This document shows positions 19,501 to 31,570 of a stretch of DNA of 64,000 nt, in pieces. This DNA is from Isoetes taiwanensis. Lineage: Eukaryota > Streptophyta > Lycopodiopsida > Isoetales > Isoetaceae. How positions within the stretch are numbered: the stretch's first letter is position 1; every line of letters starts with the position of its first letter. The translations under genes and the position numbers were made by a program. The notes beneath the pieces are model-generated. The model saw only the letters and a program-made list of their open reading frames with translations, was not told where the DNA came from and searched no databases. The stretch covers positions 930,001 through 994,000 of the forward strand of contig JAJEKV010000005.1 in assembly GCA_021234155.1 (NCBI GenBank), written 5' to 3'.

Positions 19501-19605
19501 CATCACTTACAAGGCGATAGGCGAAGTGAACTCAAGCGAATCACTTTCAAGATGATAGGCGCTACAGTGATCCCCGGCGCAATCACTTTCAAGACGATAA
19601 AGCTA
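19501..19605. repeat. Short tandem repeat, three units of about 40 bp
   Basis: Units starting at 19501, 19539 and 19581 share AATCACTTTCAAGATGATAG with small changes. No coding content. Confidence 0.65.
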
Positions 19606-19829
19606 AAGAAGAACCTCAAATGAATGAGCAAGCGGTTAGGAATGGGTGGTGAGATTGAACATGTGAATGACAAGTGGCAGCCATGCAAATGAAGAGTCTT
19701 AAATATAGACCTTTAACTAAATATAGACCAAAAGAAATAACAATAAAATAGACTTACGCAATAAATGTGCCCGAAACATTAAATCCGCCGATTTTTAAAT
19801 TAATATAGCGATAAAATCACTTGCTTAAT

Positions 19830-19965
19830 TTGAATTTCAAATTCTGGGCCCCCCGCTAATTTGAATTTAAAATTACGCGGGCTCGCCTTTAAATTGAATT
19901 TACAACCTCGCCCACCCAATCGATTTGAATTGACGTCCTTGAATTTGAATTTGAATATATATTAC
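19830..19965. repeat. AATTTGAATTT motif cluster
   Basis: Five or more AATTTGAATTT-like blocks separated by GC-rich spacers (GGGCCCCCCGCT, ACGCGGGCTCG). It is probably related to the AAATTGGGC repeats on either side. Confidence 0.45.
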
Positions 19966-20474
19966 TTGCCCAATTCACCAATCAAACTCTGGTGGGAGAA
20001 TTGACCTGAATTACTCTCGAGTATGAGTAAAATGGCTAAGCCATTTCGTTCTCCCACATTCTTGGCTTATTTGTTCACATAGATGGCACGACATTCACCA
20101 AAGGTAATTTTTCTTTTATTTATCGTTTATTCTTTGCCACCTTTATGGGTTGCATGCCCGATTGGTATAGAACATTATTGATGAGAAGATTTGAGAAATA
20201 AATAGAAATTTGAGAGATGTATGTCCTGTCCCCCAACATAACCGGCGTAGCCTACATTCTATCTCAAGGGGTGCTATGAAGTTGTCCCGTTACAACCCGG
20301 TTAGACACCCTGTAGATTTTAATGGCCAAATTTTATTCCCATTTGGGTTAGCAAATCGGGTTCTCGCCGATTTCATACCCGTGTAGATGGAGGGCCAAGT
20401 AGGTGGGTGCCTGGTTTTGATTCTGAAAGTAACTATGTATGAAGCGGATAGACCCTTACATAGAAAAGAAAGTA

Positions 20475-20993
20475 ACTATGTATCCTTTATGTATAGCACT
20501 ATGTGATGGCAAATTGGTAGGATGCCCAATTACAACCGCTAAGGACCACTACATAGCGAGCAAATTGGGGGCACCCCAATTTCACTTCACCGAAAAGATC
20601 GCGAGGGGAGCAAAATTGGTAGTTGCCCAATTTACACTCGAAGACCATTGCAGCGGGGAGCAAATTGACCGATCCAGTTTCACCGTTAAGAATAACGCAG
20701 CGGTACACAAATTGGTGCTTACTTTCAATTTCAGCTCTGAAGACCACAACAGCCCAATTTGCCCTGTTGTGGTGGTCTTGAGTTGAAATTGGGCACCCAA
20801 TTCTGTTGATGCTGTTCGTGAAATTGGGCCCTTCAATTTGGTCCGCTAGTGGTTCAGGAGTTGAACAGCACCACTAATTTAAGTCGTCAAGTTTAGTCGG
20901 GAATTGGTGAAATTTGTCTTTGTAGTGGTCCTGCTGTAATTGGGCACCGTAATTTGCCATCACATGGTGCTATACATAAATGATACATAGCTA
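20475..20993. repeat. Long imperfect palindrome (foldback element)
   Basis: The left arm (20475-20560: ACTATGTATCCTTTATGTAT, GCACTATGTGATGGCAAATT, GGACCACTAC) reappears inverted in the right arm (20914-20993). The centre is the hairpin GAAGACCACAACAG / CTGTTGTGGTGGTCTT (20739-20779). Arms are about 240-250 bp with indels and hold several AAATTGGG/CCCAATTT pairs. Such structure is typical of foldback transposons. No protein is supported. Confidence 0.75.
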
Positions 20994-21019
20994 TCTCTTC
21001 TATAAGGGGGTCTATCTGA

Positions 21020-21105
21020 TACTAATGAGGAGGAAATTGGGCTGGTGCCCAATTTTACCCGCCAAGAACCATTACAAAGGCAAGAAATTGAGCCCACTTC
21101 ACCAA
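21020..21105. repeat. Outlying AAATTGGGC unit
   Basis: GGAAATTGGGCTGGTGCCCA then AAGAACCATTACAAAGGC and AAATTGAGCCCA repeat the palindrome's vocabulary outside its arms, suggesting that the repeat field once extended further. Confidence 0.5.
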
Positions 21106-24100
21106 GTAAGGACCATCTCACGACTTGCTCTTTGAACTGCATTTTCAATTTTTCTTTGTGCGTGAAGGTTGTACCTATTCAAAGACTGGCCGGTTGCCAA
21201 AAAGGAGCCATAGGAGCGAGGGAGATGCCACTTTAAAGACATCCTGGATGGACTTGTGAGTGTTGGTGTTCTAGTCGTTTGAGGGGGCATCATGTTCTGT
21301 TGGCCTACCCGGATGCAAGAACCTTAGGTGAGGCTACCGGGTTCCTTCATTCTCTGGAGGGAAAGTGATGTTCCGACTCAATGTCGCGGACGTGCCATCG
21401 ATCCAAAAAGAGAAGTAGTGGGAAGCAAATGAGACATCACGCTAACTAAGGTACACACTACCGAGACCGCAAATTTATCACTTTGTGCCGCCATCCCCAG
21501 CAGCGGGATTTATATCCTTCACCGGGTCCAAACGATGCGAATGTGACCGCCTTGGGTATGAAGACCGTAGGGGTGTCTGTTCTCAAGGCTTTTTCCCCCA
21601 AATTATGATGAACTTAGCCAGGCATGTTTGACAATACCTAAAGCGCATGCTTTTGAGGTGGAATAATGATATAGTTAGGGTTTGTGGGGTGAAGGTGTCG
21701 AAATTTTAAGTGCAAACACTGAAAGGAACAGCATGATGATCACGCCGTCGAGCCATGGCGAAAATGAGCTTGAGAAGCATCCGCAGTCTGAAGCGTAAAA
21801 TACACCTTCCATTCTTCGTCAGCCAAAGAAAGCATCAAAGCCTCAAAGATAGATCGGCTAACAACCAATGAAGCCATCTTGAGGTATAGGAAGACCATGT
21901 GTTGCAAAAGAGATGTTGTGAGAAATTAGTAGGGATGAAGTTATAAACATGCGAAAAGGATTTCTTCGCCATGAAATTGAGTGACAGGACCACTTTTTGT
22001 ATGATATGTTAGGCAACAATATGAAGGGGGTGAAGGGTACATCGGCTAGTCTTGCAAAGCCGAGTGTCCGTGAGAGCTTGGTACCTTTGATCTTGGGATT
22101 TCCAAAGCCTGGTATCTCCAGGTGGAAGGCGTAATCTCCGGTGCTGGAAGGCCGAGTACATGGCACCAGGCAAGATGAAAGCACGCATGCGCCTTTGGCC
22201 TCGAGAGCTCATTTTTCCATGTTTGTGAAGGAAAATTGTGAATCCTTACCTCAAAAAGCGTGGAGGAAATGATGATGGGATTCGAAAAACGTGAGGAAGT
22301 TGCGCTATGTTTTACGGCTGACATGCATTCTCGAAGAGGTCAATGCTGAAGTGATGGCACTCACAAAGAAGGTATTCCGAAAGATTTCATAGGAACGGAG
22401 ACGAGCTTTAAGGACGTCCCGATAAGCTAAAGAAGAATGCATTCTCAAAGTGCATGACACTTGCGAAAGTTATCCATATCGAAATTGTTGAAGACCAAGG
22501 ATGAGATTTTGAAAGGAGAATATTGCATGATCGAAAGGGCACATAGACTAGAGCAAGAATCATGTCGCTCCGCATCTTTGGTCATGGAGACTTGTTATCC
22601 CACAGGCATCCTCGAGACTTTGTATGTATCATTAACGGCCAAAATGGATCGGGCAAAGACTATGATTCCAAAGTTGTTCGATCAAGTGTAAGTCCCTTTG
22701 GAGACTAGATAAGCTAAAGACTTCATTGACAAAGTAATTTTACCCACATGGGAGAGGGTGCTATGGAAATTTTGCTTTGGATGCGGTGGTCGAATAACTC
22801 CAACTTCCAATGTAGGTTCCTTGAATAGTATTTTGAAAAGGTTGGTTTCCTGGGGCGAGGTTTGTAGGAAGCCATCTTGCACCGCCTTGATCCATCAGTC
22901 CCGATTGGGCAAGGGCCTTACGTGACACCACCGCGCTAGCATCCAAGTTGTCGCCATATGCAGAAGAGCATCCCCGCTGCCATCCCTCAACCCGGGGGAC
23001 CCTCGGTGAAGCCGCCTCCTCGCGAAATTGATGTTGCAACTAGACAATGCATCCGAGACAAACAAAAATAGGTATGTATTCTCATATCTTTATACCTTGT
23101 ATCGGGTGTTTTCGAGGGAGATTGAGTTAGGTTTTATGATGTCCGGCCATACGATGATGATATAGATGCTATGTTTGGTAATTTTTCATCTACCTTGAAG
23201 AAAAGCCGGCGCTAAATCCATGCCCTTTGAGTTGTTGTATGAATTTCATATCGTGCAATCTCAACACGCCCGAAGCATATCTTGTTCATAAGGTTTCGCA
23301 TTGGAAAGGTTTCATAGAAGGTATATCCTCGGGGGAAGATAGATTGACCCACAACGAGCCTCGACCTTTAGGGTTTGCTATGAATGGTGGCTGGCCTGTC
23401 ATGTACCATAAGGCTCGCCCCTAATGCCTGTTGGATTGGCTACCCGCTGGGGAATAAGAATGTGGAAAGAAGGAGAGGATGGAAACCCCAATGCTATCTG
23501 AAATCAGAAGATGCTAGCACCTAAGAGCTCGGTGAAAGACATTGGTCAGTCTCCAAACAAGATCCATAAGCATATCCTCCATTGGGTCTCTATGCTCAGA
23601 CGAAACAAGAAGGGCACACGCAGACAGCCAAATATACAACACAATTTACTAGTAATAATTGAATATTGGATGGGACTCTTGGAGCATCCGGGTAACATCA
23701 CCAACGTGGAAGGTCCTTAATGAGGGACTTTGGTCGCCAGCACTAGGCAAGATAGACTTGACGTGCGAGCGTGGGTGGCTATGGTGGGAGCCTACCCGCA
23801 ACCATCACTCCGCTATGTTGGTCCATTGAAGGATAAGCCCATACCGTAATTCCAATCTTTCAAGGATTTGAAGAAGGGCATGCTTGGTATTGGCGCTACC
23901 GATGATGTCTTGTGCCCAACATGGCTAGGTATGCTACGCAGAAACCCCAAAATGGATGATAAGAAAGACAACTTCGGTGACTATCCAGTCGCCAGGGAGC
24001 TCGTCTCCGGCTAGGGAACCAGTGTTCTTACCAACTATGTCAATTGTTGAAGAAGAGATGGCGCAAATACGAACGCTAGTGGCCGCATTGAGATAGAGAG

Positions 24101-26140
24101 TATCGACACGCTTGGAGTCCTTCTAATAAGAAGAAGCTACCAAACAATCACAAGATTCCCACGCTTGTTGCGTAGCATATATGACTTACTCTGGATGTAT
24201 GTTAGTGCAGCATCGGCTGCTCCCGTTTTATAAAAGTCCAATTCAAGGTTAACCATATTTAATAAACTGCTTTATCCGGGGTTAGACTATTCATGCAAGA
24301 TTCGGTCATTTTAGGAAGGTTTGGTGTTGATTCATCTATAACGCATGACCCCGCTTATCGCACTATAATTTTGTATAAACATGGAATTTCTAAGGCCCAT
24401 GTTATTCCACATATTCTTTTATATAGGTTCCCTATATAGCTTTGCCACTCGATCTTTGTTGGGCTTTTGAACCGCTCCCCCAAACTACCCCTATCACCTA
24501 ACATCCCAACTATGCCAATGGCATATATATTTCCTTTACTATAGCATCCTTTAGGCCTAACAAAATGATGTGTGCAAATAAGGTTTAAATATGATCTAGT
24601 TTCCATCTTGTGCAACAAAATAGAAATAGGGTCGTGATTTTTCCTTATTACTTTTTCCTTGAACACGGCTAACCCCAATATTGCAGAATGGAATTTACTG
24701 CCTCGATTCAAGAATCCCCATTCATTCAGTTTTCCGAGTGCTTTTTAGGTTTGGACTAGTTCTCATGAGTTTCTTCCGCCAAAGTCCGGAGCAAAAATGC
24801 GGGGGATTTCTTCAAGCAAAAGCAGGATGTCTCCCAGCTCTTTCTGCAGTGCCGGATCTTCCATCTTGCCTCACCAGTCCCTCGTGAGGGGTAAACTATG
24901 CCTAGGATCGTGGCTCTTTCTAAGTCTTTGGGCTCTTTGTAAGTGCTTGGATGGAATCTACAAAGAAAAAGCTTCACATGTAGAAATCTTTCATAGGTCG
25001 GATCTACGGTAATAGTGCTTCACGATAGAAATTCCTGCCGCCATCCCCTATTTCTATTTTAGGAATATCGTCCTGTCCACCATTCCTCCACTTGAAGAGA
25101 CCTGCTAGGCACACGCTTCCATGGGCCCTCTCTATGTGGAAGGAACAGTCCTTAGCACCATCCCTATACATAATTAAAATATCATATCTAGACAATCAAA
25201 GCTTAATGAAGCCAATTACATTCACAAAACATCAATCCTATCAATTATTTGCTATACAATCTAGAGAGGACATCTTATCGACTAAAAGTCAACTGTTATA
25301 GATCATGATCGTGCCCAAACATTAGACTTGGGTACATCGAGAAAGAACGATAAAATGCCATATTCTCATATAGGCCTAATAAGCATAGTGCGCATTTAAG
25401 AACTCAAATGTTGGCAACAAAAACATTTTGGTGGCAAATATCGAGGCACACTATGGGGGCCATACTTTTAGGGGATCTGTATTCCCAAAATGTGAGCCTA
25501 CTAACCCAACACTTCTAAACATCACAACACTTTTGTTTTTCCACTTTTAAACCTTTTGCACCCACTAAACGCTAATGCCCGACATACAACTTAAGAATCT
25601 ACAACTTTACACGTAAAAGTGTCAACCCATGTATATAACACGTCAATCTTTTTGGTGCATCATTTAAATTCAGTTCATTCACAGTAGTTCTGTTTTTTAG
25701 CTTATGGGGTCTTGCCCACATCCAGTTTGGAGTTAAATGATGAAGCTGTGGCTGTGCTTAAGACATTAATGTGTTTTAATTTAGGAACTTCAGAAAAGAA
25801 GAGACTTAGAACGTAACCTCCGGAGCAGTAGAGCATGATAATGAGAAGCTTTTGCTCAGGTTCCTGAGAGATTAAAATGCGTAAGTTTTTGTTCTTCCTC
25901 CTAATATAATGACCAACTTTTGCTATCTCATAGGCCGTTGGGCTTAAGTAGAAAAAAATTGTTTTTGTTCTTTTCTTTCTTTTCTCCCTATTTCGAAAAG
26001 CATGCAGCATATAACTGTAAATAACCTTGATTATCACTGTTTATTCTGAATTTCATATCCTTAGTACCATTGAATCAGTATACTGAAGAATAGAAGATGG
26101 CAGGTATTCTATCAAAAATGACTTCTTTGTTTTTCTGCTT
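21106..26140. other. Unassigned 5-kb stretch
   Basis: Patchy open stretches on both strands (for example plus 23227-23424, minus 24355-24711) without motifs I can name. Plus-strand text around 23200-24070 looks faintly coding (GEDRLTHNEPRPLGFAMNGG; ALPMMSCAQ), but stops are frequent. I see no repeats with clear ends and no RNA gene. Probably decayed transposon or gene debris. Confidence 0.35.
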
Positions 26141-26150
26141 GACCTATTAG

Positions 26151-27740
26151 TGTCGGAATTCAACTCCCAACAATTATGTCCGATTTTGAGAATCTGACCG
26201 TGGACGCCAAAATATCTCAGGGGAAGCAGGGCACAACCAATAATTGGAATTTCCCATTAAGAACGGAATTAGAGGTAACTAAGATCACTTTGTTATACTC
26301 AATAAAGCTTTTCTAGCCATTCTCACTGACTGCCATTATCTGTGACTCATTTAGCAAGGCTTCATCTTCACAGGCATCAAAGAGAGGAACTTCACTATTC
26401 TGAATGTCATTAGTGGAATCATCAAACCCTCAAGGTGAGAATTTCACGGAGCATTTCCTAAGATTCACCTTCATCTAATGGTGCTGTTGGCGATCATATT
26501 AGGAATGGCATTACTTCTTGGTTCTCCGGGTTCTGGGGAAATTCACCTTTCTATTGGCACCTATCAGGAAACGTTGATCCTAATCTAAAGGTTAAAAAGG
26601 TCATTACTCAGAAATGTTCAACTTTGATATTCAATGATCTATTCAGGTGAAGGGAAGGTCAGCCACAATGGACATCATTTCAATGAATTTATTCCTCGAA
26701 GACACCGATATACAAGATGATATTCATGAGGAGATGACCGTGAGGCAAGTGCCGGGACTCTCTGCCCGCTAAGTCAAGGAGTTGGTGACAGATACGGCAA
26801 TCTATATAATCCTATCAAGCTGGTCAAATTATTTGATGCAGACCAATGTATTCTGAAATTCAATAATGAGAACAAACTGATTCTTAATATTTGCAGATAT
26901 GTTCTTCAGAACTCTAGAAGGAGAGGGGACAGAATTAAACCAGACCCTATCCTTGGATGCTCTTCTTAAGGTTAATATTCTCATTTATTCCATGATTGGT
27001 CAAACTGATACTTGTTCTATTTTTCTGCTACATTAGGCAGCAACTGCAAGGTCAACGCAAATATAGTGGACAGATTACATCTTGAAGGTAACAAATAATA
27101 ACAGTGCTAGTAGTTAAAGCAGCCAACGAATCATCCTTACTAACTTACTTTAGATTCTGACTGAATTTTAGCAGACACGCTAGTCGTATGTATAATATGC
27201 AAGAATTCTGAGGCCAAAAAAATGTGGTCACATTAGGTTGCATATCTTTTTTATCATTCTGTTAGAAAGGAATGCTTGAGTTATTTGATATTTTTGTCTC
27301 ATGCATAATCTGAAAAGGTTCAGGAGATGATAGTTGGACCGCCAAAGCCTGTGTTTATGGACGAAATATCAACTGGACTAGACAGTGCAAACCACTTTCC
27401 AGATTTATCAAATATCTAAGGCAGACCGTCCATGCATTGGGCATACCTTGTTATCTGAGCGTAGCCTCCTCCAGAAAACATTTGAACTTTTCTGGACGAA
27501 TGCTATACTCTCTTTCTGAAGGACATATTATCTATCAAGGACCTTCGCTGAATCAGTCCTTGGACGTTATTTTATATCTAAAGGATTCAAATGTCCGGAG
27601 AGGAAGAACATTGTTGACTTTGTTCAAGAGGTCCACCTTTCAAAAAACTCAACACTCGTTGGTTAGAAGGGTGCAAGAATACACCACGACACTTTGTTTT
27701 CAGGCCTACTTCAATTAAAGATCAGAAAACAATACTGCAG
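26151..27740 (+). pseudogene. PDR pseudogene: N-terminal region and first nucleotide-binding domain
   Basis: VGIQLPTIMSDFENLTVDAK (exon from 26151) matches the conserved VGI-LPT-E-RFE-L block before NBD1. KERNFTILNVISGIIKPS follows. Walker A reads GSPGSGEIH (26520-26546): the catalytic Lys is Glu and Thr is Ile. Next are KVSHNGHHFNEFIPRR (about 26655-26700), EEMTVR, LSAR, and DRIKPDPIL (about 26925). The ABC signature survives only as nucleotides (27207-27237), with a base missing in SGGQKKR. Walker B and D-loop are intact: VFMDEISTGLDSA (27351-27390). LSEGHIIYQGP (about 27512-27545) and a frameshifted KCPERK region follow. Confidence 0.92.
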
Positions 27741-28790
27741 ATAGGAATAACACCCTATTGCTACAAAAGTTCGTGGAAAACATTTGCAGATGATTTCTCC
27801 AGCTCCTATGTGGGCAAGGCACCGTGAAGAGCTGAAACAGTTTTATGATAAATCAACATTATCCCGCAGCACCAAAGCAACCCAAAAATATGGATTACCA
27901 AAATGGGAGCTTGAAAGCATAAGCTTTTCTAGAGAGTGGTCACCATGAAGGGTAAATTTTCTATATATATCTTTCTATTTATAAAGGTACATTGTGTGCT
28001 TAGCTTCTGGTAGAAGTAATGCCAAAGTGACCGTAATTAGTGGCAATTGCTCCTGTTGTTGTGGAAGTTATATTTTTTGCATTTATTACCATCTCAGTAT
28101 TTTTCCTAAATAACTATGGCACATGATACCATTCAAGATGGAAATAAGTACCAGGTGCCCTGTTTTTTGGTTTACTAACATTACATGTTCAATGGTTCGG
28201 TGGAATTTAGTATTGACCACCAAGAACCTCCCTGTGTTTTACAAACAAAGAGATTCATTCTTCATCCTGCATGGGCATGGTCATTGTCATCAACTATTCT
28301 GAGAATACCCATTTCTTGTTGGAAACCGCGATGGGGTATTTTTGACTTATTGACGATTGATTTTGTTCTGAGATTGGCAGGTTAGTTGAACCCATAATGT
28401 GGAGCTCAACCTCCAAATGGATATTTTCAAATTGATAGCCGTCTTATGCAAGGTTTTTCCAACACCTTTGTGCTCTTTCATGGTAAGTCTCATGGGCTGA
28501 ACCTTTTCTAGGTTTTCATGGTGTTGGTCGATATGCCTCATATCAAGCATCACTTGGAAACCTTGCACTTCATGCTTGTGTTTATCATGGAGGTTTCGCT
28601 GTTTCTGAGGTAATGATTCTTTGCAGAACATAGAAATGTGATATACATGAGTCTTTATCAAAGTTCCTTCCATCATATGTAGGACTATAATCCCAGCACA
28701 GGGATATAATACTGGATTTCCAATGATAAAGCAAACGCGATTGTTTAATGAATTTCTTGGAAAATATGGGCAGAAGGTGTTAAGCAGTTC
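27741..28790 (+). pseudogene. PDR pseudogene: linker and first membrane domain
   Basis: SYVGKA then REELKQFYDKS and KYGLPKWELESISFSREW (about 27800-27945) match the linker before TMD1; TGA follows at the expected MKR. The next exon reads MFNGSVEFS and VFYKQRDSF with shifts, then HPAWAWSLSSTILRIPIS (28185-28385), a hydrophobic helix pair. About 28690-28770 recalls the GYWISPM/NA-VNEFLGK block (KANAIV, NEFLGKYGQK). Confidence 0.85.
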
Positions 28791-29489
28791 ATGATGCTAA
28801 CGTAATAAAATGAATCCACTGTCAGTTACCTTCACGCCAATAGAGCTTCAAATGATTCACCACTGACCATATAGGTGAACAACTCTAAAAGTCCCTGCAG
28901 GATTGTCAAATGACAACTGGGTTTGGTTGGGGCTAGGGGCAGATTTTGGATTTGCCATACTATTCAACATTGGATTTCATAGCTGCACTAATATATTTAA
29001 AGCGACGTATCTCTACTAATGATAATATCTTGAGGATCTTATTGTTTGTTGACAATTGCACTTGTTTGTGATACAGCCCTATAAGTTCTATGCCCTCAGA
29101 AAAAATTGCTTGCCCAAAATTGGCAACCTGTGTTAGAAAGAAAATAAAGGAATTATAGCTGAGTTACTACGGAATTAGAAGGTACGAAGTTCAGTTTGTG
29201 GCTATCATACTTCTGGAAAGGATACTCATACCTATTTAAGAAGGATCAGATGCTTTTCAATCCCTCAGCAGAGGGTGAAGGGCTCTTCCAGCAAGAGCTC
29301 CTAATATTGACAGAGAGGTGGTTCTATAAAAGGAATGATGGTTGCCTTTTAACCTATACATACACCATGTCGATCACATTGATTACTATGTAGATAGAGT
29401 TCACAGACTAGATCGCTCTACATCGTTGTCCATTTTCTCCTAATGCACTTAATTGTGTAATGTTCAATACAGCAATGCTAATAGGAAGA

Positions 29490-30180
29490 AGTGGCAGAGA
29501 AAAGACACAACTTCTCTCAGACGTGGAGGGAGTGTTCAAACCAGGGTTTCACCAGCTATAATGGCATAAGTGGAGCTCGGAAGACCATTACCTCATGGAT
29601 GCTTGCGATCTAAAAACTGCAGGATACATTGAAGAAAGCATTATGATTTTCAGGGTACCCAAAAAAAGCGAGACTCTTTGCTGTATCAGGTTATTGTGAG
29701 CAGAATGATGTGTATTCGCCTAAACTCACCGCTTTACGAATCCTTGTATTATTCTGCTTGGTTGGCGCTGACAAAGGAAGCTGACGCAAACCAGGAAGGT
29801 AATATAAGATAGCAATTTCAGCATGGCAGATATTAAACGAAGGTTATATTTAAGGTGACAATTCTAGTCAGCTAATTGGCATGGATTTATCCATGTCATA
29901 TTTGTACGTGAGGTCATGGAGCTTTGTTGGAGCTTTACGCCATTGGAAGGCGCGCTGCAGGTCTTCCTGGAGTGACGCGGGTCTCTATTGAACAAAGAAG
30001 ACCGACGACAGTTGCAGAACCTCGTGGCAAACCCATCTATTATTTTCATGGATGAACCACGCTCGATTAGATGCACCGTTGCCGCGATAGTTAGTATGCG
30101 AGTGTTCTAAACACCGCTATCATTTCGGTCGCATCTGTAGTATGCACCATACACCAGCCAAGCATTGAAATCTTGAATCA
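29490..30180 (+). pseudogene. PDR pseudogene: second nucleotide-binding domain
   Basis: QLLSDVEGVFKPG (about 29508-29550), Walker A GISGARKTIT (29563-29592; Gly to Arg inside the motif), [20 protein letters not shown] (about 29653-29707) and [10 protein letters not shown]. After an intron: LPGVTRVSIEQRR (29964-30002), where the family has LSTEQRKR, Walker B NPSIIFMDEP (about 30030-30060), then VVCTIHQPSIEI (about 30137-30172). Frames shift between blocks. Confidence 0.9.
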
Positions 30181-31570
30181 TTTGATGAGGTACCATTCTG
30201 ATACTCAAATTTTGTTCCTCTTAACTCTGGACTTAAACTGCAAATTCTAAACAAACAATGTTTATATATTTTCAGATATTAATTTCATGAAACGTGGAGG
30301 CCAGATAATATATGCTGATCATCAATAACATTCTTAGCTTTTTAACTAACTACTTCCAGGTAATAGAAGTTTTCTTCATGGTATGTGGTGAAGGCGACTA
30401 AAAGGTTATCCTTTTATTGGGTATAGGCTGTAGAATTGATACCAAGAATTTTGATGGCAGTAATCCTGCAACAGGATGCTTTGAAGTGATTCTGGAGGAA
30501 GTAGTCAGATTGGGATCAATTTCAAGAATTATACAAAGTCTTCCTTTATATCAGTATGTCATTTAGAAGAAATACTCTCAAGTGTTCAAGCATAAGTACG
30601 ACAATTTTAATTTGATTCCAGTAAACCAGACACTTATTTACAGCTGCGTGCCATTTGCAGGATCTATGGACTCATTTCCAACAAAATACTTCAACCTTTT
30701 CTGACACAATTACTTTCAGCATGCCCATGGAAACAAAATCATCACTGGTAATCCACATTATGTATTATTCGAATGCTTTTCTAATCAATCATAACTGCAG
30801 GGTGATTGACTTATGTTTTGGAATCTGGACTAAAAGGCAGATATATTGGCTTTAAGACAGTTACGATGCTGAATAATATTCGCTAGAGGAACGCAGCAAG
30901 ATATATTTAATCTGATGGCGCTATGTAATTAGTCGTTGTTCTTTTGTTGGGTTCTAACACGCAACAAGTGTGCTGCATGTTATCCTATGAGCTTCTGTTT
31001 TACTGGCTTACAGGAGAAAAAGTAGCTGGAATACATCTCTTCCAGACATGTGCAATTTGCTCAGGTAATTTTATCTCTCAATGAATTCAATTGAAAGTAT
31101 GCATGTTTTAGTGCTAACATGTTCATTTAAGACAGGCTGCCATCAGCAGAGCTTCCTATACTTGCACAATCCTGTTTTGGCTATTCTTTACACACAAATA
31201 TTTAGCTAGAATGGACTGCTGCCAAGTGTTTCTGTTTCTCTTCTATGTTTTGCACATTGCATATGACTTCCTACGGAATGATGGCACAGCCATTGCACCA
31301 GACAATCAGGTTAAGCTCAATTATAACAGTATACTCTTTTGAAACTTGTTCGCAGGTTTTGTAGTTACTCGAAATGTAAGAAAGTTCTCATTGCTTGGGG
31401 ACCTCTGGCATCATCAGTAAACCAAGTCTTCTACATGGTACAGTATAATGATTTGCAGGCCCTTCCACTTGGTGGAATGGTGTTATTGGGCCTCACCACC
31501 TGCATGGAGTATTATTTGGACCATACATCTCAATTACAGGATGTTCAGTCACTCTGTAAGTATTCCTAGA
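30181..31570 (+). pseudogene. PDR pseudogene: second membrane domain and C-terminus
   Basis: MKRGGQIIYA (30288-30317), NPATGCFEV and SLPLYQ (about 30460-30555), SFPTKYFNLF (about 30673-30700), FGIWTK (about 30815), QQDIFNLM (about 30893-30915), a divergent FYRE-like segment at about 30975-31025, and WWNGVIGPHHLHGVLFGPYI (about 31468-31535), which parallels the WW-WYYW-CPVAWTLYGL block near the C-terminus of PDR proteins. The last recognisable codons are near 31550. Confidence 0.85.

Larger units (their letters stand above)
26151..31570 (+). pseudogene. Full-size ABCG/PDR-type ABC transporter pseudogene
   Basis: Fragments of a plant pleiotropic-drug-resistance transporter appear in the right order over 5.4 kb with introns: N-terminal region, NBD1, TMD1, NBD2, TMD2 (the reversed NBD-TMD order of ABCG). 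Intact family members are about 1,400-1,450 residues and export hydrophobic compounds across the plasma membrane. Several exon borders still have AG/GT: 26151-26274, 26374-26434, an exon ending 26590, 26897-26970 and 27037-27087. Because introns are kept it is not a retrocopy. Frames break repeatedly and both Walker A motifs are altered. The extreme N-terminal exon is not recognised upstream. Confidence 0.93.

Noticed and set aside
20475-21105. CRISPR-like array
   Set aside because: Repeat spacing and orientation vary and repeats are inverted; plant nuclear context.
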